Source of the DNA: Hippasteria phrygiana
Lineage: Eukaryota; Echinodermata; Asteroidea; Valvatida; Goniasteridae
NCBI GenBank assembly: GCA_037893225.1
Contig: JAZGUH010000368.1
Location: forward strand, 806,001-870,000
Reading direction: 5' to 3'
DNA: 64,000 bases
Positions 30,566 through 42,500 of this stretch are shown here, in pieces; within the stretch, counting starts at the first letter, position 1, and every line of letters begins with the position of its first letter. A program made the position numbers and the translations under genes. Below the pieces are notes generated by a model, which saw only the letters and a program-made list of their open reading frames with translations, did not search any database and was not told the DNA's origin.

Positions 30566-33500
30566 CTATTTGTAGGACAAAGAAATACAAGCACAAAGAT
30601 TAGGGCAATGCTGATCAAAGTGTCTCGTTACAGCAGCAACAACAGCATAAAACGCAGCAGCATGAACAGAAAAACTAGCAACAGAGCAAGCAGCGGCAAC
30701 AAAAGCAACAGAACAAAAGCTGCAGAAGTAACAACAGCAGCAGCAACATTGGCAGCAGGGACCGAAACATCAGAAGCATCAGCAACTGCAGCAGCATCAG
30801 CAACTGCAGCAGCAACTGCAACAGCAGCAGTAACAGAGACAACAAAGGCAACTGCAGTAGTATAGCAGAGAAAGCAGCAGCAGCAGCAACAACCAAACTT
30901 GCAGCATCAACTACAATTGTAACAACAGCAACAACAACTTTAACTTTACAGCAATAGCAGCAGTAACCGCAGCAGAAATAAGAGTAACAAACTACAACAG
31001 AAACAACAGGAACAAGAATTAGTCATTCTCTTGGTCGGAGGCTGTTCCATTGCACTTGGCGTCGGGTACCAGAGAATTACGCGTTTTGTTCATTTTTTGA
31101 CAGTATTAAAAAAATGAACATAATTTTGTGTGGGGTATAACATGGGAGATATTTTCACTGCATAAAACAGTGAAATTTTGAAATATTTAATGAAAAGGTG
31201 TACCTGTTAGGACAATAATTTAGTTTTTCCCCATTGACCACAACACTATTCATTCCCCTTTGAGTCCATAGGGTGCGATCAGATAACAGCCACCACTGAC
31301 CAATCAGAGACAAAAAAACAAGACTCGGTGACATCATGCCGACCAAGAGAATGTAGAATCAAATTCATCTCGGCAAAGATCACAAGATTAAAGACACACA
31401 TTGCTCTGACAATCTCCAAATTTCATCTCTTTGATTAACTTACCCATAACCTATTTCTAAGGTCCGAGTGTAAAAATTCTACCCTATAAGTGTGTAAAAT
31501 TTACCGATACTAAATGTGGGGAAAAACCGAAGCATCGACATCTGGACATTCAGACTGGCGCCGCACACAGTGCAGCCTGTCCGCAGCCAAAGCCCTACTG
31601 ACAAAGGGCACCACTCTGAATTTTCCCAACGGTCCGACTTCCAAACCAAACTGGGGTCCCCGAAATGATTTTCGTCAATCATTTTCAGGCAATTGAGTAT
31701 TTTCACGGGATGGTTCTGCACATTACCGTATTCTAATTTGGAATGATCTTTCCAACCATGGCAATTTTAGGACGAGCGCCGTTTGTATCCAAAGCAATGT
31801 TCAATACCTTTAATTTCTGATGATACTGCCCAGTAGGCCTAGCATTTCTCAAACCATGGCTTGGGCTCGGGCTTCGGCTTCGCGTAATTTTATGTCCCCA
31901 GATTTGGCAAGATCTTGGACACTGTTTTTGCTATCTATGTACATCAACATCTTATATTTTAATCCAGAGCCTGAGCCCGTTTATTTATTTACGTATCCAA
32001 TGCTTCAGATTGGCAATGGGGCTGGGGAATAGTTGGAGACGAGCCGAAGTCCAAGCCCAAGCCAGGGTTTTAGAGAAACCGCTGCAGATTGGCTAACATT
32101 TGCTCGTGAATATATAGTTCCTCCAGTGTCTAGTGTAAGCGTTGAATAAAGCAAAGAAGCCAATTTGGTCGAGCTGCTCGGGTGGATTATAGGTAAAGTA
32201 TCTGATTTCGGATCACTTGCACCGGGTTCGATTCTCGAATTTTTTTGGACATAATTTTCTGTTAAAAACTGTCTAGATTCAATATAAATGATGGCTCTTT
32301 TTCTAATTCGTGGTTCGGAGGATTTTGTAAACGAAAAAAGTCCGAGAACCAGTCTTGCAGCTACAGAATCTCGTTACATAGATATAGCAACAAGATATAG
32401 CAACAAGGCTACGACGAACGAGCAGTCATGATAATACTTTTCAGTAATACAGCAGTTTGATCTGACTGCCCTCAACGGTAGCCCCTCACCTATATCTTTC
32501 CATCTCGTTTTTATTTCCCACGAGAACCACGGGCGCCTCGTGTGTATCCCGGGTCTTCTGCAACTCGGAGACCTCTTGCAGGAGATTCTTAGCATAGTTA
32601 AAGCTGTGCTTGCTTGTGATGCTGTAGACGACCACTAAGCCATCCACCCATTGGATATAGCGCTCAAGGTTCTCTGCGTCCTAGTCACATGAAAGAGAAT
32701 AAATCCACATTAAGATTAGGTAAAAATAAAACATGCACGTTTAGCATTTCTGTCTGCTTTCTTTTGTGGTGCAACCTAAGGTTTTTTCCCGTTCGAAACA
32801 AAACAAAACAAAAACAAACAAAAAGATAAATAAATAAATTTAAAAAAAAATTTAAAAAAATTAAATAAATAAAAGTGCACCAAAGGGAAAACGCAACTGA
32901 TTTCTTAACGGGGAAAGCGGACATATTTTTTTGGGTGACCGAGATGGCCATTTGAAAAAGAAAAAAAACAAGACCAACGGCTACCTCAGAATTCCATAGG
33001 CGCGCTGTCCGCAAAATGGGTCTATATTATATTGAAGCCAAAAAGGTATCCGCCAAGCTCAACAAACACAATCCTGAAACGATAACTGCAAAGTTCAAGT
33101 TGAACATTCATTCAAGTCAACAAACGAATGCATACAAATAATAGGGGCCTACGCAAAGTCGCGTCTTGTTGATTTACCCCATGTGCAGTGTCCATGAGAC
33201 GAACAAGCATCGTTTGGTTGTCAATCACATCTTCCTTGGAGTATGTGTCCTCTGAAAAGACAAAAACATTTAAGGATGTAATTTGAATGACAACTTCAAG
33301 GTTTTTGAGCTGCAGTTACTTGGGAAGCTTCTGAAAGAGAGGAGTTTTGCATGGGCACCTTGTGCAAAAACCTCTTATTTAATCAGTTGTGTGGTTCTGA
33401 CAATATCAGTGAACCTGCCTATATTTCGATTACAGCATTTGTGTCCGCTTTGCGTGTCCTCTTTGCAGGCTTTCTAATCCAAGGGACTCTGTAGAGCTCT

Positions 33501-36500
33501 ACAGAGCGTGGAGTTAGCTTGCGCATTTGCGAGTTTTGCTTTTGCAACGCACTTCAGTATACCTAAATGACGTCACACTTACAAGAGGATTATAGCCCGT
33601 ATACCAATCATAATACAAAACGTTTTACGGACACAAACGGAGTCTGATGAAAACGCGCGTATAAAGGAAAGCCCTATACTTTTAAATGTAAATTCGCCCC
33701 GAAGACTGGGGATACAATAAAGAAAAGGTCCAGTGACACAGAAGGTAGGAATTTGAGATTCCTCTTGAAGCAAAAACGCGGAAAGCCGAGTTTCACGCTC
33801 AATAGCAGGAGGAACCAATCAATCACATACCAACCTGCATATCCAATACGTGACGTCATTAAATATACGTCACAATGTGTAATTATCCATGGAATTGTTT
33901 GTATGGAATCCGTTTCCTATATGATTAAAATAGTTAAAAATAATTGCTTTGTGGCAATAATACCATGTAATTCTACAACAAACGGAGAGAGAGTCTTTTC
34001 ACCAGGGAAGGCTATTAAAACACCGTCCAAACTTCTAGTGCGCTAAATTACGACCAAATTACTACACCATGATTTATCGTCATGCCTTGTCCTTCACCTG
34101 GAGATGCCAATGACGGTCCCTCAGAAACAGCAAATAACTATTTAATTGGCCAAAAGTGTACCGTGCCACAAATTTATATCACCGGCCATTTCCTCGTGAC
34201 AGATTCACAAGGAAACTCTTCAACTCTTATACCTGCTAGGCGCGTGCTCAATAATGACCCACATATTTCCAGGCAGGCAAACTATGTACCACGGGCATGA
34301 TATCCGTTGGGAGAAATGATTGAGGCTTTAGGAGGATTCTGAGTTCTGTTGAAGAAATCTGGAGACCTCGGTACGAGACCAAAGTTAGTATCGAATAAGA
34401 TAACTTTGAGTCAGACACGTAGCTAGCTGCGGGAGGCAAGGGCGGACCTAGTCCGAGTGTCGACGGAGCCGCGTGATATGTTGATTGGCCGATAGCTGTC
34501 AGCTGACCCCAATGCACTGGATTAACAAATCCGTTCAAGATTCTGACCAGGAAAGGCACAGTAGTAAACGCCCGCTTATTGGTCAAAGTCTGGCGGTCAA
34601 GAGGAGGTACCACAGTTGCACCATGGGAACCTACACCACTGCCCCTCTTAAACTCACAAGACCTGAAAAGGCATGCATAGCCTGAAAACGGTTCATAATT
34701 TATACCCCGTCCCTCAACAGGTCCTGCATTATGGAGGGATAAGTCTAGTTTGATACTCTTTTCCCACTGCCTAAACGCGAAGATTTGTCGCCCCGGGTTA
34801 AAGACACACATTTCCTCCCCCCCAAAACCCCCCCCCAAAAAAAAAAAAAAAAAAACCTAATCTCTTTGCTAGTTACCCAATTATTTCCAACGTCTCGGTG
34901 TATAAATGTTACCATAATGTGTAATATTTACGGAGAACTGAAGAAGAAACGAAGCATTGACATCCAGACTGCATAGTTAAGCCTGTATGCAGCCAAAGCG
35001 CTACAGACCAAGGACACCGCTCTGAATTCCAAAAGTCTGACTTTCCCGAACCAAACTGGCGTCCCCGAAATGAATATTCGTCAATATTTTCAGGCAATTT
35101 ATATTGTAATTATGGATGATCTTTCCAACCAGTTGGGCGCCTCCAAGGCAATGTGTTCATTCATGGAGGAACTCCTCCATGGTTCATTCAAGCTTTTCTT
35201 AACCCGGGGTTCTTAAAACCTTCGTTCCGTGCCCACCTGTTTCGTTAACCCGGAGTTTCGTTAAACCTGGGGCGAGCTTGCCCGGTTAGTGCAGTGTCGC
35301 TTCCCAAGGCCTACACGCAGAAATCCAAGACTACAGAGCTTCGATCGCAGTCCTCAACGTCTACTTGCTATGGTTTCATCTGACAGAAACTAAATATTCA
35401 CCTTGAAGTATCAAACTTCCTATGGCATTTAGAAGATAAGGAGAGTCCTACGACCTTCCATATGAATTATAATTGATTGACAGAGTTATACAAGACCAGC
35501 CAAAATAAGATCGTCAATGATAGCAGAAGAATTCGAGGGGTTTGATATCATGCCTGTATAGTTAAACCCGAGCCAGCCTGACGCAGTCAGAGTGGAGTCA
35601 AGGTGCACTTCTGCTAAGTGGCAATCGTATACTGTGGGATGTTACCAAAACAATGTAACAAAATGCTTGATGCGATAACACGAATGATGTATATTTATGT
35701 GATATTAATACGGTGCCAGACTGACGGTGTCGTGTGAATTGCAGACATGCTTGACGGAGGGGAGGGGGGGGGGGGTGTGTTCATCTGGTTCATGACATCA
35801 GGGTCAGTGAATTGGCTTCATGGAATCACTTGGACTTGTCAATATTCCTTCGTCCTTGACAACAAACAAAAGGTGGAGTTGACGTCGGTATTCTGAATCT
35901 TTACTTCTGAAAATAAGCAAGGGTGCAGGGTTGCAAAAAGGCCCAAAATTGCCCACGCCGACCTGATCACATATGGCTTGCTCCGAAAATAGTTTTCTAC
36001 AGAGCGTTTTGAGAGTCATGCGGTTGAAGGATTGTAAAGATAATTTATCACCTCAGTCCAGGGTCTCGAGCTTCTAATTTTAACAGCATTGGAAATACCT
36101 TTGCCAAATTGAAAACTGCATTTTATTTTTTTCTGTTACAAAATATGACAAAAATGTTTTTGAGATCAAAGCATTCAGAAGCAACTCTCAAATTTTAGTC
36201 ATATTTTGTAACAGAAAAAAAAAATAATACTGATTTCGAATTTTGCAAAAGTATTTCAAATGATGTTTCTGAGCATTTTGGATGAATCGGCACAAAGAAT
36301 CCATCTATTTAGGTATATGGAGTGAAGATATACAAGTGGACTCTCTGCAGGTTGGGCGCACGCACTACTTTTAGGGGTGGTCTTCTTTGGAGGGAAGTAT
36401 CACCTCAAAGTTATCAGATGATGCCAATAAATCGAGGACAATGTTTTAAATGTGATTTGAGGCTTTGAATAGTGGAGAGTACAAGAGAGATTTTTGTTGC

Positions 36501-39500
36501 GTATGGGGAATGTGAAGTATGGTTCCAAGAGGAACCTGCATGCGGTTCTCAAAGGAACAAGAGGGTACAATCTCGTCGTGGATCGAAACGTCGAAGAACC
36601 ACACTTCGCTCCTTCGAGTTTACTTCACATCGTGTGAACGCAACATTACTCTCAACTTGAAAAAAATCAAAGTGGACGACGATTTTGTAGATGTGTGGCT
36701 GTAACGAGCATTTTTCTTGCGTGACAATGAAATCACATCACGTGCAGAATCGTTCGCCCTGAGGGCTTGGTAGTCCGTGCTCTGTGACTTATACCAAGAG
36801 AATAACGATTGACGAGACGACACCCCACATTCACGACCTTAGGCAAACGAATCTGATGGAAAAGTGAAGCAAGAATCCCGAGGGAAGGAAGAAATAAATG
36901 AAGATCGTTGAGTATAGGTGGCGGTCATGTGGAATGATCTAAAACAGCCACGGGGTGATACCGCTGAGTCGTCGATCTGACCGCTGAAATGAAATGTCAC
37001 ATTTCATTTGCGATCAACATCCAGGAGAAACCCCAAACAGGGGCGGATCCAGGATTGTTTGCGGGGGGGGGGGGGAGGTTCTGAAATTTGTTTCCGTACA
37101 TTTGCCCAAAAAGTTTCTCAACGTTGGTGGCGCCATTTAACCTCCGTTTTGTTCTTACCCGTACACGCAAAATATGATCTTTACTGGGTTTTGCTTTTCT
37201 TTTCTGGTTTGCTACGGTACCTATATAGGCGTAGGCCCTTACAAGCAACACAAATATATTACAAATTGGCAACGAGCAGGGAGGGGGGGGGGGGGGGAAG
37301 GGGGTTCGACCCCCGCCCCCTCTGGATCCGCGCCTGCCAAACAGATCGCACTAAACAGGAAAAAACCTCAACCTTAATCCGAACATGAAAGCAAACCATA
37401 CACAATGCACGATTCTTTTCTCTCTCTCTAATGTTGATTCTGCTCAGTTTCATTGCCTTAAGTTCCACAAGCATCGTCTACAATCACAAGCAAAATTGTT
37501 GAAATTCACTCGTTCAATGCCAACCGCTCCAGTGGCGTAGCCAGAGAGGATGGAGGGAACATTCCCCCGGAACTCTTGCTCCCGAGGTTTACCCCATGCA
37601 CTCCCGAACACAATTTTGTAGAAGTTGCTTTCTATTTTGTTTCAGGATTTGTTCATGGGCTGACGCCACGTCATCTGCCAGTGTGGTGATATGCGTCTTT
37701 AAAAGCACCACCCATTAAACATTGGAACATTTTTATGAATATTGAACAATCTGGTTCTTCCTCCCCCTTCCCCCAAACAGAACCTGGCTAGGCCTACACT
37801 GTAAACAATTCCCGTATTATTTACGGTGAAAAGCATGCAAATATTCACTGTGAGTAACCGTAAATGGACTGCGCGTTACATTTTACGGACAAACCCGTAA
37901 AAGGCCACTCATTACGTAGAAAATGCACGACCAATCATAAATGAGGAAATTTGTGTTCATAAAAGTCAGGTTAAATTGCGGTGTTTAGTCCAAAAATACA
38001 CTTTCTTTACCATAATATGTTCTATTCAAACAATTTCACAATATAATTTTGAAATATTGAAATTGTTCACGGGAAACCATGACTTTATTATGGTGGGATA
38101 AGTTGAATATCAAGCTAAAGCACGACATCATTAGGTTGTAGTATTATAGGTTATCGTAGCATTTGTACACTCTACCATAGTAATATATAATAATTTACTT
38201 CCGTTTAGTCATGGTTCAATTCCAAGTACATTCATTTCTGTTAATTTGCAGTTAATTAATGGAAACCTATAGCTTCTAAAAAAGAACGGTGCCCGTAAAA
38301 ATAGTACCGGTATATACTATTTACAGACTTCACCATAAAACATACGGTTTATCAATAATTTTAAATACGGTTCAACCGTAAAAACAATACGGTAGACGGG
38401 TGGTACCTTGTTGCACGCCTTTCGACCGTTAATTTTACGGACAATCTTTTACGGCGTACGTTAGTACTGAAGCGCTCTGAATTTGGGCGACTTTTTTACA
38501 GCGGCCAAAGCCCCCAGCATTTTCGTCAACTCAAACTGAGTAAGTTTTGTAGTATAATATAGTTTGATTTTGGATTATTTTAGAAGGTGCCAACTATCTT
38601 GAACGCGGCAACGGCACGTGCAAAGGTGATACGGGGCGGTGAGCTCCGAGATTACCCCCGCTGTCCAGCTGTCGGTCTGAACCTCACATTGTACGTGGGC
38701 AATTATTGAGAGATGCCGCTGCAGCCATAGGAGAGAGCGTATGATCAGAAATTCTTAAAGGGACTATTTTTATGATGCGAATACATCATGTACGGCAAAG
38801 TTACTTCCATGTTACTATAAATGTTCAGGTCCTTGTAACAATTCTAAAGAGTAATGGCAACATTTTGCTTTTTGTTCATACAAATTTGTATATTCAATGT
38901 GGCACAACATGCTGCACTATAGCATTGTGCACCAAGAAACAAACTTGTTTTAAACATTTTTTTGGTGAAGGTTAGGCCCCTACATTCTTTTATTTCCATA
39001 TTAAAACGCTTCCTTGGAACCGTTTTTGACCAACATTTCTGACATGTTACTTTTGGTGGAAGACTTTAATTTGGTACATTGCTCTTTTGATAATGAGTTC
39101 TTCTTTTGCCAAAAAATAAATAAATAAAGAAAGACTTTAAATGAATTGGAACCACCACCTGTGTACTTCAAATAAAAACAAGAATTTAGTATTTAGTATG
39201 AGTGTATGTAAGACACTGCTATAATTAGTACAAGCTGAACTGGATATTAATTACATGGCAAATTAGAGTCCTACACACAGGTAGGCAAAGTATCAATCAT
39301 CTCTCAGTTTCTCAGGACATGCACTCTAGCACTTCTTGGAAGATTTGGTAGGACAAGTGTCCAATTTGTCATTTTGCAACAGTGCCCATTGGTAGCGTGG
39401 CCCTAAAGGGACATCACACATCGCAGATTTCTGCGCAGATATCTGCGATATCGCACATTTTATCTTAAATTTCTTTGCAGATTCAGCCGTAGTTTCAACC

Positions 39501-42500
39501 TCAGATTCAAAATCTCAAACGCATCAGGTAAAATGTGGTTAGCAAAGTATGCTTTTTATACAAGATTGTTGGGGTTCCATTAGCAAAATATTTAAGGTTT
39601 TAGCAAAATTACACGTACACGTTTTTAAGCATAGTCTAAATAACGAATATATTCTAAGTGCTCAAAATTTAGAGAAGATCGATTACGTTGACTAATTACC
39701 TTCTAATTAAAGGGCTAATGAGAACTTTTCATTCAAAAGTGCAGAAAACTGCATTTCGTTGACAACTGCCGCTTTAAAAATAGACGTACCTCACATACTT
39801 TCCCCAAAGTGGATTTTTATTGCAGATTCTATCTTACCAATGTACTGGGCAGAAATCTGCAATAAAATGTGCGACATCGCAGAAACCTGCGCAGAAATGT
39901 GCGACATCGCAGAAATCGGCGCAGAAATGTGCGACATCGCAGAAATCTGCGCATAAATGTGCGACATCGCAAATATTTGCGATGTGTAATGTCCCTTCAG
40001 GGCCACGATACCCTTGGTCTGTTGGGAACTTGGGTACATCGCTGTATCGAGACCATGCAACAATTTATGATCTACGATTGGATCAAATTCATGCGATCTT
40101 CGATTCTTGTGGTTTAAAGATGTCATTGTATACGCGTAAGGGTCAAGTTTAATACCGACGACTGACGCCATCCACGCCGCAGTACCGTATAATTCCTGTC
40201 GAGTTTTAGCTTTCCAGTCACCCACTAAATGTAGACTTCAGAAGTTTATGTTTTGGTATAGGGTGTCAGAAAAATGGTGCAGAGTGGTTTATCACGTTCG
40301 CTGCATCTGCATTCAATGTGATTTGGTGTCACTCGACGGCGTAAACAGTCAACAAGGAATTGTAACTGATCATGGAACGTATTTGATTTATTAAAATTTG
40401 CTCCACCAATCTTTTACGGAGACCTCAATAATTGTTCAGTCACGTTCTATAGTTTACATGGACTTGAAACACTAGAATCGTGATGCTTGTATATCCACAG
40501 TTAAACCTGTGTAAAGTTAGCATCAAATCAGTGGCGTATCCAGCGGGGACAAAGGGTAAACTCCCCCCCCCCCACCCCCCACGCGGCATTTGAGGCGTCA
40601 TCAAAAACCAAAAGAAATAGTGTTTTCAGGACGGTTCAGATGTTGGTTGATCTCCCTGGCACAAAAAGCGGGATACCCTATACTGCTTTAAATGGACCGC
40701 AAAGTGGCCATAATTAATAGGTAGGTGGCCCCATTGTGCTGGTTTGATACGAGTAACAGCGGGAACTGGACCGTCACAGGCTCGCCACATTACACAGATT
40801 TGGTTTACGGCTTTGAGATGATTTGGGAATTTCTTTTAATCCAGAACTGCGGTGTATGTAAACTCTCAACAGCAACATGCACATTCATTTGTATAAACAC
40901 AGTAACAGTCATTTGATATTTTCCACTTTTTATCGGCACACACTCGTGGTTTTGTATGGATATCCTATGGGGCCACATTGGGGGTTGTTATTGCAGGTAA
41001 TCGATTTCGGGCCAAGAATTTGAATTTTTACTGAAAGGTAATCATGTGCAATAAAGGAAACTTAAAATTCACAGTAATGAACGTGTAATATCAAGATAGC
41101 CACAGTAATAAGTTTGACATATCTTTTGAATGTCTTGTGCAATAAGAAAAGGCCTATAAAAGGTCTTTTCGAAACGGGCTAAGCTACGTCGAATTATTCT
41201 AATCGGCACTATAACCTTTATTACTTTCTAATAAGAAACTTGAAAATGAATTTAAATGCTGCAAACTGCTAACTGACTGGATTGACCTGAAATATACAAA
41301 TCAACAAAATCAGCTGGCCTAAGGTTTTGAACTTAGGCAAGTTCTTTCTCAAAGGCAAATGACAGTGAAAGTTATCAGAAAAGTAGACCTTGTGAAGCTT
41401 CCTTTTGCTACACGTACCAATTACTGGAGTGGTGAATATTTTGTGTTCAAGATAATCAAATTTCAACTACATTTAAGGTGGAAACTCCATGTATTCCCAT
41501 TTCATGTTCCTCAAAAAGCGGCAAAATTGGCGGGTTGAAATCGTATATCTTTGAAACTCTCATGCAGTCCCGTACCAGCTTACTGGGATCTCCATTACTG
41601 ATAAATTACCAGCGTTAATCCGCGGAAGATTCATTCATTTTGTCCCACTCAAAGGGGGATTTCTTTCTTCTCCATGGCCATCCCATCCATCCATCCATCT
41701 TAATGGCTGTGAAAGGAGCACCCTACACTGGGGAGGTAGGCGGTTCACACGAATGGTGAACTGATATCAAAGGGCATTCTGAATCGACTCCAGCCATGAA
41801 AAACATCCCGGGAGACGAGATTCGGAGGTAGTCGCGCGTAACTAATGTGTACTATACGCGTTTTCTTGACACTTGGGCCGGCGGGACAAAACCCACAACA
41901 GTGTCACAATGGATTGTTGCGAGTGAAAAAGACCCTCGTTTTTTATTGAAGAATAACAGGCCGGCATACGCCGGGTATTTAAGACGGACTGGAGGTCCAA
42001 TTTTTGTTGCTGTTTGGTAGATTCATGAAACCATCTAACCATCTAAATTGGTTGTCAACCAAGGAGTCTGGCAACAGGAATCATGTTATTAGTTTAAATT
42101 GTGGTTGCTGTTGTTGGCTCCAACATTCGCAAGAATTGTGGTCTTAATAATCGCCCCGCCCCCTCCTTTTAAAAATGCCAAAACAATAGTCCTGATTAAT
42201 TCGGTCGATTCACAACTCAGTGCGCCGCCAGCGGCAAGCCGGGAAAGGCAAATTTCCCACTTTCGGGGTCGACATCGCGTCTGTCGCGTTGTATTAGATG
42301 GCGGACAGTAGTATGGATGCCGGCGCGCGAATGCGAATGGATGAGTTATAGCCATTTTTGACTAATCTGGGAATACCTTGTGCGGGAAAGAAGACAAAGG
42401 AGTTCATAGATTTAGCGGAGAAGGGGTGTAAGAAGTACGGTCGATGCATTGGCGATACCCACTTCCGGTTTTGCGATGTCAACTTTTGTCCATGATGCAC

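Larger units (their letters stand above)
30566..32489 (-). other. RASL12 last intron with CAG/CAA-rich tract and repeats
   Basis: About 1.9 kb. It contains a trinucleotide-rich tract (30640-31010), a dispersed repeat copy (31440-31725), a foldback element (31844-32078) and a tRNA-like stretch (32163-32235). Confidence 0.7.

Noticed and set aside
30554..30896. Thr/Ala-rich and Leu-rich ORFs on opposite strands
   Set aside because: Produced by the CAG/CAA trinucleotide tract in a RASL12 intron.
34248..34838. 196-codon open frame on the - strand
   Set aside because: No recognisable domain, no homology I can name, lies inside the RASL12 intron with poor splice context; probably chance.
35270..35360. 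tRNA-like GAGCTTGCCCGGTTAGTGCAG stretch
   Set aside because: A-box-like part is fair, but no credible B-box or acceptor stem.
37531..37570. CAGTGGCGTAGCCAG, a typical hAT end
   Set aside because: No matching opposite end or target duplication found nearby; a similar lone end at 40530 (CAGTGGCGTATCCAG) likewise.
39759..40225. Cys/Ala/Glu-repeat ORFs on both strands (up to 144 codons)
   Set aside because: Translations of the 30-bp minisatellite inside a foldback element.
41690..41701. ATCC tandem repeat (catccatccatcc)
   Set aside because: Only about three units; trivial.
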